This document shows positions 32,800-43,845 of a stretch of 64,000 nucleotides of DNA, in pieces. The translations under genes and the position numbers were made by a program. Origin of the DNA: Skeletonema tropicum (taxonomy: Eukaryota; Bacillariophyta; Thalassiosirophyceae; Thalassiosirales; Thalassiosiraceae); the NCBI GenBank assembly GCA_037178625.1, contig CM074137.1:2604001-2668000 (forward strand), given 5' to 3'. Numbering within the stretch: position 1 is the stretch's first letter; each line of letters begins with the position of its first letter. Under the pieces are notes generated by a model. It did not search any database. It worked only from the letters and a program-made list of their open reading frames with translations, and was not told the DNA's origin.

Positions 32800-35456
32800 A
32801 GGAGAATCAAAATCCTGTCCGTGTTTTACCACAACATTTCTTGGTCCTTTGCTGCAAAAAATTCTTTATGATCACTCTACTCACGACTCACGCTCTCTAC
32901 GACCACCTACGACTCAGCTCTATCGATACTCCTTGCGATAGCCTGTAAAAACGATGAGATGCACAAGCAATAGCATCAATAACGTTTACAGCCCCAGCAG
33001 AGTACGATACAAGAAACCCAAATTGACGACAACCGGTTGATTCTATTTTAGTTGCTGTTCGTATGAAGCGAAAGCGATGATGTTGTAACGAATTGTGGGA
33101 TCTATCCCTGTACAAAGCAAGATCGGTCGGTAGGTGTGTCTAAATGTTGGTGTAAAAGTCCTTAATTAGTCAAATCAACCCATCAAGATCTCGGCCTAAT
33201 GTTTGATATCTTCTTCAACTACGGCATGGGCGTAAATTGGTTCCACAGGAGCGCTTGGGCTTGGTTGAGGACTCATACCTAATTTTTCCAAAGCCATCTT
33301 CACTAACTCTTCCTGAGAATGAATGTGCACCCTATCAATACGACCCAATCCTGCATGTTGCGTTGTAGTACTAAGGCAGTGGAGATCTTTGATGTATCCC
33401 ATTGTAACGTGAACTTTATCAAACACTATAGCTTCAGAGACGCCTGCCATAGTTACTTTAAGTTTACGGCAGACTACCACTTCCGCGTACGACATATGAG
33501 TTGATACTTTAATGCCCGCGACTTTGTTCGCTCCTGACCATTCAACGCTACTTCGTTCGCCCACTGTATCCCAGGGAAAGCCGTCACCCGCTTCGTTGAT
33601 TCCTACGCTATTATTCAGTTTCATGACTCTCAGTTTGTTTTCAAGAATGCTGTGTGAGTGTTTGATGTCTTCTTCAACTACGGCATGGGCGTAGATTGGT
33701 TCCACAGGAGCGCTTGGGCTTGGTTGAGGACTCATACCTAATTTTTCCATAGCCATCTTCACTAACTCTTCCTGAGAATGAATGTGCACACTATCAATAC
33801 TACCCCATCCTACATGTCGCGTTGTAGTACGAAGGCAGTGGAGATCTTTGATGTTTCCCATTGTAACGTGAACTTCATCAAACACTATAGCTTCAGAGAC
33901 GCCTGCCATAGTTACTTTAAGTTTACGGCAGACTACCACTTCCGTGTTCGACATATGAGTTGATACTTTAATGCCCGCGACTTTGTTTGCTTCTGACCAA
34001 TGAACGCTACTTCGTTTGCTCACTGTGTCCCAGGGAAAGCCGTCACCCGCTTCGTTGATTCCTACCCTATTATTCAGTTTCATGACTCTCAGTTTGTTTT
34101 CAAGAATGCTGTGTGCTTTTAACTGTGCTTGTGCACGAGGCGAAGTTTTAGTTTCTATTCTAATTGATTAATGAGATTATTGCGTTGAGCTCAACGTTGA
34201 ATAAGTAAGTGCGTTTGCACGTTTGTAATCCAGTCCCATTCTTGGGCTTCGCTTCTTATTATTGCGTCACGATTGAACTTACGTAGAATAGCTGATGAAG
34301 GAAATATGTAGATCATTCTCTGAATATCCATGACGGCAGCATTGTGCCTTTTGCTCACGACCGATTGTTCGGTGTTCGCTTCATTGAAGAAGTTGTTCAA
34401 AGTAAAGAACATCGAAAATCTTCTCCGTGCTTCTCCGACAGCCGTGGGTTCCATTATTCTCTCGGAAAGAAGAAAATGTTCAATAGCATTTATAAATAAT
34501 AATAAATACAATGGAACATTGATATTGAGCGACAAAGAGGCCTGCAATGCATCAAAGTCATCAAGCTATAATTGTCGATGTATCGTACGTCCTGAAGCAA
34601 TCGAAGGCAATAAACTTGAGCTCTATTTTTGTATCGTGAAGTCTCAGCATTAGCAGTGGTCAGCTAGTCTGTCATAACTGCCGAGCCCGAGCCGAACCCC
34701 ATCGTCTGATGACAACAACTGGGTGTACATAAACTTCAGCTATTACATCATAGGCTTGACTCAATCGCATCGATAGTGACAGGCTGCGGGTAGATTGCGA
34801 TTCGCCCACCTGCTGAGGCGGTGCTCTCTGGCACAAGGGAACGAAGAGAAGAGCTGCTAGCTACCCCAGCCTACGGCAACCAGTCGAGAGCTGGTAAATA
34901 GCATATTTTTGGCTTTATTGTTGACACAAGTCCATATCTTAGGAGCAATTTCCCTGCTTGTTTGGCGTCGACATCCAACATGCAAGCCGTCAAATTAGCG
35001 CTATTGTACTCTTGGTAAATGGACGCTTCTCAGCCAACTGATTCTGAGCAACAATCCTTCGCGCCACCTCTTCTGTGATTAGCCCCTCAACAAATGGATG
35101 TGAAAGCGAGCAGTAGATGCCGTTTGTTCAGCCTTCAGCCTTCAGCCTTCAGCGATCAGATCAAAAAATGGAGATGGAGGCGGATGCAGCAATCACATAA
35201 ATGCAGCGCTGCGAAGTATCTACGACCATCAAATTAGACGACAGCAACACCATGAACAACGGTCACTAACGATATGCTCTAATCGTCCGATATTGGTGTG
35301 ATATAATTGCAAAATGATGTTTTGGCATCTGTGGGAGTTGAAAAAGTGCACGACGGTCCAGAGGTTATAGAGATCCGTGATTTCTTTCCGCCAAACCATA
35401 AACGCGCCTTTTTTTTGTTACTCACGTAGGATCTCGATACCGAGGACTACAGCGTG
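32800..35456. repeat. Segmental duplication unit 3 (2,657 bp)
   Basis: Nearly identical to unit 2, including both modules, the truncated MNNGH start and the surrounding non-coding sequence. A one-base difference in a poly(T) run near 35410 marks the right part of this unit. Confidence 0.95.
33196..34547 (-). CDS. Novel modular protein gene, copy 3 (two modules)
   Basis: Practically the same as copy 2 at protein level (one substitution seen: KMALEK becomes KMAMEK in the first module). Same two-exon interpretation, with the intron around 34123-34220. Confidence 0.5.
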
Positions 35457-38095
35457 AGGAGAATCAAAATCCTGTCCGTGTTTTACCACAACATTTCTTG
35501 GTCCTTTGCTGCAAAAAATTCTTTATGATCACTCTACTCACGACTCACGCTCTCTACGACCACCTACGACTCAGCTCTATCGATACTCCTTGCGATAGCC
35601 TGTAAAAACGATGAGATGCACAAGCAATAGCATCAATAACGTTTACAGCCCCAGCAGAGTACGATACAAGAAACCCAAATTGACGACAACCGGTTGATTC
35701 TATTTTAGTTGCTGTTCGTATGAAGCGAAAGCGATGATGTTGTAACGAATTGTGGGATCTATCCCTGTACAAAGCAAGATCGGTCGGTAGGTGTGTCTAA
35801 ATGTTGGTGTAAAAGTCCTTAATTAGTCAAATCAACCCATCAAGATCTCGGCCTAATGTTTGATATCTTCTTCAACTACGGCATGGGCGTAAATTGGTTC
35901 CACAGGAGCGCTTGGGCTTGGTTGAGGACTCATACCTAATTTTTCCAAAGCCATCTTCACTAACTCTTCCTGAGAATGAATGTGCACCCTATCAATACGA
36001 CCCAATCCTGCATGTTGCGTTGTAGTACTAAGGCAGTGGAGATCTTTGATGTATCCCATTGTAACGTGAACTTTATCAAACACTATAGCTTCAGAGACGC
36101 CTGCCATAGTTACTTTAAGTTTACGGCAGACTACCACTTCCGCGTACGACATATGAGTTGATACTTTAATGCCCGCGACTTTGTTCGCTCCTGACCATTC
36201 AACGCTACTTCGTTCGCCCACTGTATCCCAGGGAAAGCCGTCACCCGCTTCGTTGATTCCTACGCTATTATTCAGTTTCATGACTCTCAGTTTGTTTTCA
36301 AGAATGCTGTGTGAGTGTTTGATGTCTTCTTCAACTACGGCATGGGCGTAGATTGGTTCCACAGGAGCGCTTGGGCTTGGTTGAGGACTCATACCTAATT
36401 TTTCCAAAGCCATCTTCACTAACTCTTCCTGAGAATGAATGTGCACACTATCAATACTACCCCATCCTACATGTCGCGTTGTAGTACGAAGGCAGTGGAG
36501 ATCTTTGATGTTTCCCATTGTAACGTGAACTTCATCAAACACTATAGCTTCAGAGACGCCTGCCATAGTTACTTTAAGTTTACGGCAGACTACCACTTCC
36601 GTGTTCGACATATGAGTTGATACTTTAATGCCCGCGACTTTGTTTGCTTCTGACCAATGAACGCTACTTCGTTTGCTCACTGTGTCCCAGGGAAAGCCGT
36701 CACCCGCTTCGTTGATTCCTACCCTATTATTCAGTTTCATGACTCTCAGTTTGTTTTCAAGAATGCTGTGTGCTTTTAACTGTGCTTGTGCACGAGGCGA
36801 AGTTTTAGTTTCTATTCTAATTGATTAATGAGATTATTGCGTTGAGCTCAACGTTGAATAAGTAAGTGCGTTTGCACGTTTGTAATCCAGTCCCATTCTT
36901 GGGCTTCGCTTCTTCTTATTGCGTCACGATTGAACTTACGTAGAATAGCTGATGAAGGAAATATGTAGATCATTCTCTGAATATCCATGACGGCAGCATT
37001 GCGCCTTTTGCTCACGACCGATTGTTCGGTGTTCGCTTCATTGAAGAAGTTGTTCAAAGAACATCGAAAATCTTCTCCGACAGTCGTAAAGAAGAAAATG
37101 TTCAGTAGCATTAATAAATATGGAACATTGATAAGTATTGAGCGACAAACAGGCCCGCAATGCATCAAAGTCATCAAGCTATACTTGTTGGAATGCCACA
37201 CCATTTCACGCTGTAGTCCTCGGTTTATAGATTCCCTCGATTGGGCGGGTTCCACTATATCTATATCTCTCGGAAAGAAGAAAATGTTCAGTAGCATTAA
37301 TAAATATGGACATTGATACTTATTGAGCGACAAAGAGGCCTGCAATGCATCAAAGTCATCAAGCTATACTTGTCGATATATCGTACGTCCTGAAGCAATC
37401 GAAGGCAATAAACTTGAGCTAAAATAGTGAAGTCTCATCATTAGCAGTAGTCAGCTAGTCTGTCATAAGTCATAACTGCCGAGCCGAACCCCATCGTCTG
37501 ATGACAACAACTGGATGTACAAACACTGCAGCTCTTAGACCTTAGACTTGACTCAATCTTATCGATAGTGAAAGGCTGAGGGTAGATTGCGATTCGCCCA
37601 CCTGCTGAGGCAGTGCTCTCTGGAACAAGGGAACGAAGAGAAGAGCTAGCTACCCTGCGGCAACCAGTCGAGAGCTGGTAAATAGCATATTTGTGGCTTT
37701 ATTGTTGACACAAGTCCAAATCTTAGGAGCATTTCCCAGCTTGTTTAGCGTCGATCCAACATGTAAGCCGTCAAATTAGCGCTATTGTACTCGGTACAAT
37801 AATGGACGCTTCTCAGCCAACTGAGCAACAATCTATCTTCTACCATAATCTATCGCGCCACCCTGCGCCACCTCTTCTGTGATTAGCCCCTCAACAAATG
37901 AAAGTGAAATTGGGCAGTAGTAGCGCTGCATGCGCGTGCGCCGTTTCTTCAGTTTTCAAGATTTCAGCTTCAGCGATCTCAAAAAATGGGAAATGGAGAT
38001 GATGGAGGCGGATGTATGCAGCTTTATGCAGCGCTGCTAAGTATCTACGACCATCAAATTAGACGACAGCAACACCATGAACAACGGTCACCTCC
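35457..38095. repeat. Segmental duplication unit 4, next to the intact sulfotransferase gene
   Basis: The left half (35457-36900) is nearly identical to units 2 and 3. The right half (about 36910-38095) has diverged, with many indels and an internal ~150-bp partial duplication around 37085-37330. Homology ends inside the first codons of the intact gene at 38077, where the other units read MNNGH-stop. This suggests that unit 4 holds the original junction. Confidence 0.9.
35853..37345 (-). CDS. Novel modular protein gene, copy 4 (diverged 5' part)
   Basis: Exon 2 (36740-35853, two modules) matches copies 2 and 3. The upstream exon differs: a deletion and a partial duplication change the region before NNFFNEANTEQSVVSKR, and give a frame with two related hydrophobic segments (LLMLLNIFFF appears twice). 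The shared core from NEANTEQSVVSKR through DWITN is kept in frame despite the surrounding indels, which is mild support for coding. Start codon not determined. Confidence 0.4.
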
Positions 38096-39824
38096 AATCG
38101 TTACGAGTGTCAAACATGCAAAGAGTGTCAACGGGGGACGACAATGACTCACTTTCCACCGTCAGCTACGACGATTCAAATTCACGACGAAAACGTCGCA
38201 CCCGCAGATCTTCTGCTCAACCAATAACCCGCCGTGCATCTGGCAGTTCCATATTAATGAATGGGATGTTTCAAAAGTTACTACTATTACTAATTGGCAT
38301 TGTTTTATTTGACATTTTCTATTTTTGGGATGCCTTTGGAGATGATATTGACAGTCAGGGTCCAGAAGCTGGAATACATAAACTACATGACAAAAATCGG
38401 ATCGAGAGTGCGCTGCAGTCAATTTCGTCCAAGCTGCATGCTATCAATGAGGCAAAAGAGTTCCCAGATAATAATGGTGGACTACTTTCCGATAAGGACA
38501 AAATTTTGGAATTGGAACACGAAGTCGAAATTTGGAAGGGTAGATACGAAATGGCCGTCCGACAACAAAAAGGTGATGGGCACGATGAATCTTATGTCAG
38601 CGGCGTTGAGAATCAATTATCAGATCCAGTCAATATATTATCACTTCAAAACAATCCAATGAGTGACAATTACGAGAATGCACAAATGGAAAATGAAATC
38701 AGTATTGTGGAGGCACAAGAAGAAAAGAAGCACAGGGCCAGGAATGTGGAACGATACGGAGTGGATGAACATATTGTCAAGATTTTGACAGCCGCCAATG
38801 TTGAAATTGACGAAGAGTTGGCGGAGCAACTACCAACCTGGAATGATATTGTTTCCATGTATGGTGATAAGCCGGTAATACATGGTTTGGAAACCTGCGA
38901 GGCATATCGGGATACTGTCAAGCCGGAAAAGCGTATGCTTGGACCCGCTGGTATGTTTAATACGGGCACCAATTTACTGTTTGAATTGATGAAAGTGAAT
39001 TGCGACATTAAGGAGGCAAGGTATGCGCCTAGTGTAGATCCAAACCTTCCAATCAGGTACAGAGAACCAAGACGTAATGGTATGCGTTGGCAAGCACCAT
39101 GGGGCAAGGTAAGAATTCTGATACATGACATTTTCTGAGCATTCGATAGAAAACAGAACTCATTTCGTCAACCACTCAAATCGAAATCACAAACCTTGAA
39201 AACCTATAGCATAACCCCCCTACAACGCACCGAGACAAGAATGTTGCAAAAGCATGGGGGACAGGTGTCATTCAAACAGATTTCTTCCCAGTGGTATTAA
39301 TCAAGGATCCCTACTCGTGGATGGGATCACAATGCCGACACAAATATGCTTCGTTTTGGGGCCACGATGAACATCACTGTCCAAACCTGATTAGATGGAG
39401 AGTCACTGATAGGGAGGAGACCGCATTTGTTAGAGTAAAATATGCATTGGAATGGCGACAATATGAATCACTGTTGGATATGTGGAACAAATGGTACGAG
39501 GAATGGGAAGAACAGACCTTCCCGCACCTGACTACTCGTTTTGAAGATTTGCTTTTTCACGGAGAGGAGGTAACAAGAATAGCTTGTGATTGTGTCGGTG
39601 GAGAATTCACAAACAATTTTCAATATGTAGAGGAGAGCGCCAAACGTACTGTGGGCGTTCACAAGGGTGCGAATGGATTGGTAAAAGCTATGCTGCAATA
39701 TGGTGATCCGTCAAAGCGGCTGACTGGCTTTACAGATCGAGATCGAAGATATGCCAGCAAGAACATGGATACTGAATTGATGAAAAAGTATGCCTACGTT
39801 CCTCCAGTTTTACCAACATCATAG
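38077..39824 (+). CDS. Type II membrane sulfotransferase-like protein, paralog 1 (two exons)
   Basis: Exon 1 is 38077-39108 and exon 2 is 39210-39824. The GTAAGA...TATAG intron joins in phase 0 (PWGK|HNPP), giving about 548 residues. A basic Ser-rich cytosolic N-terminus is followed by one signal-anchor helix (about residues 64-84, LLLLLIGIVLFDIFYFW), a long partly coiled stem, and a C-terminal domain. The domain has GPAGMFNTGTNLLFELMK, placed like the 5'-phosphosulfate loop of sulfotransferases, and VVLIKDPYSWMGSQC, placed like the 3'-phosphate-binding region. It would act in the Golgi lumen on glycans or proteins using PAPS; the acceptor is unknown. The paralog at 43846 shares intron position and motifs. 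The first five codons and the promoter are repeated in the duplicated units upstream. Confidence 0.8.
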
Positions 39825-40102
39825 ACATTTAGTAATGAATAATTTTAGGACCGAAGAAGTTTTCCAGTACATACACAAACATTAGTTGCCCAGCAGGCAC
39901 CACAGGCGTCTTCGGGACCAGCCCGAGCTCCTCCTGGTTTAAGTTCACCTTTCTCTACTAGCACTAGTGCCTAGGGAGTAGCAACTAAAATAATCTATCA
40001 TCTATCCTAATTTATTATCTCTAATCTATTTAAGCACAAGTTTATTCCCTTCAGGTTGAGGCATCTTTTTTGTTATGGTAAATCTCATACCTCTCTTTTC
40101 AT
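39825..40102. other. 3' flank with a long-range inverted repeat
   Basis: TTAGTTGC (39882-39889) pairs with GCAACTAA (39981-39988), enclosing ~91 nt that include a smaller palindrome around GCACTAGTGC. The element follows the sulfotransferase stop by 58 bp. It could be a transcript 3'-end structure or a small MITE. No known RNA family is recognised. Confidence 0.35.
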
Positions 40103-40456
40103 TCACTTACATGCTTCGTAGTCTTTGTCTGTCGCCTGCATCGCAATAACCTTTTGTGCATCACATAGACCCGTTTGCTCCTCGTGATCAAGTTGCTGGA
40201 ATCGATTACTTTGCTTCGGGAAAAACTCAATGTTCTCTTCCTTTATATGCGCATTCAATTGCACGACCCATCTCGCAAAGAAGACCGCACCGACAAAGGA
40301 TGCGGTTGGACGCCAGAAGTATAGAGTCTCGGGGGTGCGTAGGCCGAGCACTTCGCTGAATCCCCAGATTGCTCCGGCACCGCCGAACACTTGAAGGATG
40401 AGGTCGGCAGTGAAGATGTGTAGGAGATTGAGGATCTTTTCTTTTTGGCTTTTCAT
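40103..40456 (-). CDS. Small membrane protein, unknown function (117 residues)
   Basis: The ATG is followed by a short basic start (MKSQKEKILNLLHIF), then two likely membrane segments (LILQVFGGAGAIWGFSEVLG and TASFVGAVFFARWVVQL), then a hydrophilic tail rich in Glu/Gln. The composition and regular ATG-to-stop frame look real. No family recognised. It is convergent with the sulfotransferase gene and has a 538-bp upstream spacer shared head to head with the CS-domain gene. Confidence 0.7.
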   Translation of the reverse strand: MKSQKEKILNLLHIFTADLILQVFGGAGAIWGFSEVLGLRTPETLYFWRPTASFVGAVFFARWVVQLNAHIKEENIEFFPKQSNRFQQLDHEEQTGLCDAQKVIAMQATDKDYEACK

Positions 40457-40994
40457 GGTTGCAGTTGTTGTTTTCTCTTATTGTATGCTGCCGTCGTACA
40501 CTCCAATTGTGAGCTTATAAATCATCCGTTTTCTGTAGCTAATTATTATTTGTGCGAGCAATGACAGAGATTACCACCGCCCAGTATGTAGCAGTGACGG
40601 TATAGTATGGGCGGGCTAAAATAAGAACGAAGAACGACACGAACACTCAACCGAACGCACGGAACATCCAATGAACATTTGTGAACGTTTGTGCGATGTT
40701 TGAGTCTTGTAGCTGGTGTTGCGCTGTCGTTGCGCTGCTGTTCGGTGTTAATAATTCTCAAAATTGGGAAAGCATTCAGGCGCCATAAAGATTTTAAATC
40801 CACTCCTTTCTCGCAATTTTACCCAGTCGACGTATTCTGGAAATAGGAAAACGTCGAGGCGCCACAATTAGATCCAAGCCACCAGCCCATCACCGAACAT
40901 GCTATCTACATTATTGGTGCGTACACTGCATTATGTCTATCTAGTTGTGCCCTATCAAGCTTAGTCATATCCATTATCATCAAGTTCGAGAACA
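40457..40994. promoter_or_regulatory. Divergent intergenic region
   Basis: It separates two genes transcribed outward (40456 minus, 40995 plus). Imperfect direct repeats of GAACG/GAACA-type strings lie around 40625-40690. No specific factor site can be assigned. Confidence 0.35.
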
Positions 40995-42017
40995 ATGGTA
41001 GACTACTCCAAGTGGGATGCGATGAAGTTCAGTGACTCCGAGTCGGAGGGCTCTGATAATGATGGCGACGATGGACCACGAGTGACATCACTCACTCAGC
41101 CGGGTCGAGTGACCATCGGTGCAGATGGAAGTGTTCAGATTGGTCAATCATCATTGGGATCAGTGACATCTCAACAGAAGATAAAGCAGCAGCAGCAGAA
41201 AGATGATGATTTGGATATACCCGTGGTCTCTGGTAGCATTAGTGGGAATGCAGTGGACATAAGTTCCCTCCCGAACACCAAAGTTGATGGCGAAGATAGA
41301 CAAAAACAACAACAAATACAAAAACGTCTTGACCAATTAACACGCAACGGAGGGAAACACACCACTACAATAAGCACAATTCAGCCACCTATCAATCTTC
41401 CAGTGTACTGGTCACAAGATCGATATGCAGTAACTCTCCGTTTAGGATTCCCAACCAATCAATTTCCATCACGGACCATTCGCGTCAAAGTTGTGGGTGC
41501 ATTAAAGTATGAAGATAGACATTCAGCTGTAGGAAGTGGTTCAATGATGACGAACTACATCTCCAAACAAAATGATGGTGATAATTCATCGTTTGGCTCT
41601 GTTGAAATTGTCTCTGTATCAGGTAGCGATCAGGAGACAGGTCTTTTCACTGGTTTATTGCCAAGACCAATTCATTTGAATCAAGATGAAGACGAGGTAG
41701 AATTTGAGATTGAAAATTCCGGCATTGCAAAGGATAATAATGATGTTGGGGAAGAGTTATACTGTGATAGATTTGTATCAATTACCATGCCAAAAGCAGT
41801 GCCCATGCACGGATTAGTGCTCTGGTGGGACACAGTCATCATAGGCTTTCCAAAAATTGATGTGTCTTCTATACAGGATAGAAGTTTCGGTAGCGAGGCC
41901 AAGGGCAGTGGAATCAGCAAAGATACTGCAAAGAAGGAAGCTTTTCAAAAGGCATGGAACGAAGCGCATGAAATGTTTCGCGAAAAGATGAAGAAGAAGG
42001 AGAAGCAGGCAGTGTAA
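40995..42017 (+). CDS. CS-domain-like (p23/NudC-type) protein, 340 residues
   Basis: Single exon. The N-terminus MVDYSKWDAMKFSDSESE is acidic, followed by a Gln-rich linker and a KRLDQLTRNGG segment. The folded part begins around residue 135 with PVYWSQDRYAVTLRLGFP, the start of a CS/p23-like beta sandwich in which an aromatic-Gln motif leads the first strand. It continues to HGLVLWWDTVIIGFPKIDVS. The lysine-rich tail is helical (AKKEAFQKAWNEAHEMF). CS-domain proteins act mainly as Hsp90 co-chaperones or dynein-regulator partners. The domain here is longer than usual because of insertions, so the assignment is moderate. Confidence 0.65.
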   Translation: MVDYSKWDAMKFSDSESEGSDNDGDDGPRVTSLTQPGRVTIGADGSVQIGQSSLGSVTSQQKIKQQQQKDDDLDIPVVSGSISGNAVDISSLPNTKVDGEDRQKQQQIQKRLDQLTRNGGKHTTTISTIQPPINLPVYWSQDRYAVTLRLGFPTNQFPSRTIRVKVVGALKYEDRHSAVGSGSMMTNYISKQNDGDNSSFGSVEIVSVSGSDQETGLFTGLLPRPIHLNQDEDEVEFEIENSGIAKDNNDVGEELYCDRFVSITMPKAVPMHGLVLWWDTVIIGFPKIDVSSIQDRSFGSEAKGSGISKDTAKKEAFQKAWNEAHEMFREKMKKKEKQAV

Positions 42018-42061
42018 TAATATCCCAGACAAAGAAAATATACATCATTATAATCATTGAA

Positions 42062-43327
42062 TCATTGCACTTCTACGGCTGCCTCGGCAATACGCTCTAC
42101 AATTTCAAACGACCACGGTGGAAGATGTTCATATTCGCAAACAACTGCACCAACTGCGGTAGCAATGCTTGCCGCCTCTTTCAGACTGCTTCCAGATCCA
42201 CGACATGCAACATACGCTGCCGAAAAGGCATTTCCTGCGCCCGTTGGGTTGACAGGCGTCTTATCAATTGTTCGTAAAGTTGCTGCTGGCATCGTCATCT
42301 CATTTGTGAAGCATCCATTTCCTCCGTCACGTATTATCATCTCGAATTCATTGTTTTCTTCACTCTCTTTTTTGCTCATTGGAAAGTTAGTATGGGAAGT
42401 CATACCTTCATAACACGGTCGATCAGGAGTTACCACAAACAGACTACTTCCATCATTTTTTTCTTTGTCGCAGGCTCGAGCACGAATGAATGCCTGTCGT
42501 ATCTTGCTTATTGTTGTAGTCACTGCAGTACTATCGTCACAACTTACCTTCCCACTAACCTCATCCGCAAAGACAATAGGTTCAACACCAGCGGCTGAAA
42601 CACGAGACATGAGTTTGTCGTCAAAGAATGGCAAAGCATCCAGTCCCTTTCCAGTTGGCTTTGATCCCGATTCCACAATAGCATGAAGAATGATATCATT
42701 ATCATTATTGTCTTGTATCGCATCTAGAATATCCTCTGCACTTGGTCTATTCTGCCATAGACCATTGGCACCAATATCGTCAAATGAGCCATCGACTGGC
42801 ATCCATCTTACATTTTCATTTTCATCGTGCCAGATGTTAATTGTTGGAGTGATGTGATCTGCAGAAGGAACGAGCACAATATCAATCATTGGTGGTAAGA
42901 GCTTTGAAAGTTGATCTGTCATTGATGGTGCCCAATTTTTCGTTCCAACCGGTGCGAGGAATGTAATTTGATGCTTTGGGTTGGATAATATGTAATCTCT
43001 GTTAGCATCATCATCTTTCATCTTCTTTTCAGCTGTACGGTGTGATAAGTAGTCACGAACAGCAAGTGATGCAGCAGCTCCCCAGGCTGCCTGTGGTCCA
43101 CCTCCACCTATTGTTACACTGCTGCCATTCTCATGATCTGATTGGCTGTTAGCGGGAGGACCATATTTGTCCAATATGATCTTTCCAACCACCACTGTTT
43201 GGGCATGAAGTCTACTCTCTTGCTCTTGATGACGATGATGGACCTTCACAAATGACTTGGGTGTCAAGAACGCCGACTTAGCAGAGACTAAAGAAAAGAT
43301 CAAGAGGAGTAACAACATCTTTTCCAT
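42062..43327 (-). CDS. pfkB-family (MAK32-like) carbohydrate-kinase-fold protein, likely plastid-targeted
   Basis: 421 residues in a single exon. A hydrophobic signal peptide (MLLLLLIFSLVSA) runs into KSAFLTPKSF, which fits the diatom ASAFAP-type plastid import motif with Phe at +1. The pfkB fold is shown by the N-terminal glycine-rich block (VTIGGGGPQAAWGAA) and the C-terminal NPTGAGNAFSAAYVACRG near residues 360-375. The usual catalytic Asp of the GAGD motif is Asn here. GAGN/GGGN variants occur in the fungal MAK32-type branch, so the protein may not be a classical sugar kinase. Substrate unknown. It ends 44 bp from the stop of the convergent CS-domain gene. Confidence 0.78.
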   Translation of the reverse strand: MEKMLLLLLIFSLVSAKSAFLTPKSFVKVHHRHQEQESRLHAQTVVVGKIILDKYGPPANSQSDHENGSSVTIGGGGPQAAWGAAASLAVRDYLSHRTAEKKMKDDDANRDYILSNPKHQITFLAPVGTKNWAPSMTDQLSKLLPPMIDIVLVPSADHITPTINIWHDENENVRWMPVDGSFDDIGANGLWQNRPSAEDILDAIQDNNDNDIILHAIVESGSKPTGKGLDALPFFDDKLMSRVSAAGVEPIVFADEVSGKVSCDDSTAVTTTISKIRQAFIRARACDKEKNDGSSLFVVTPDRPCYEGMTSHTNFPMSKKESEENNEFEMIIRDGGNGCFTNEMTMPAATLRTIDKTPVNPTGAGNAFSAAYVACRGSGSSLKEAASIATAVGAVVCEYEHLPPWSFEIVERIAEAAVEVQ

Positions 43328-43845
43328 GGCCGTCTGGGACGCCTGAGAGAGAGTGAATGGACGCTACTGATAGGTCTCCTCACAGCAAAGTAAACTACAT
43401 ATTGCAGAACGCAAAACAACTCAGTTTGAAAAATGGAAGCTGGGATTGGAGTTGAACTCATCGGGCTTTAGTGCCCGCCCGCCCCAAGAAACCCCCCAAG
43501 ACAAGAACCTACCTCTAGAGAGAATCTCTAATCTATCTAACTACTTCCGTAGGTAGGTACCATACTTAGGTAGATGAGCGTCCAAATTATTGCAAAATAT
43601 GTGAGCAAGCCCGATAGCCCGAAAAGGTTTTATCAACGCTTACTCGACACACCACACCCACACATTCACCAGTAAGAACTTGTACAGAGCAGCCTATCCG
43701 CAGCAGCCCGCCGTCGTGGCATCACCAGAGGCGGTGGTTACCTTGCGTTCATGAGTAAACGGTGACTCTGCGAGGGTAGGAGAAGTGCTTGTCCTTGTTG
43801 TGGTAAAATATAACAGGCGCCACTCTACAAAAAAAATCATATAGG
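43328..43845. promoter_or_regulatory. Divergent intergenic region between the pfkB-like and sulfotransferase 2 genes
   Basis: 518 bp with C-rich and TAGGTAGGTA-type short repeats near 43550. It presumably contains both promoters. No particular element can be named. Confidence 0.35.

Noticed and set aside
43438..43490. tRNA-like B-box (GGAGTTGAACTC) upstream of the pfkB-like gene
   Set aside because: No A-box, anticodon arm or acceptor stem can be formed around it.
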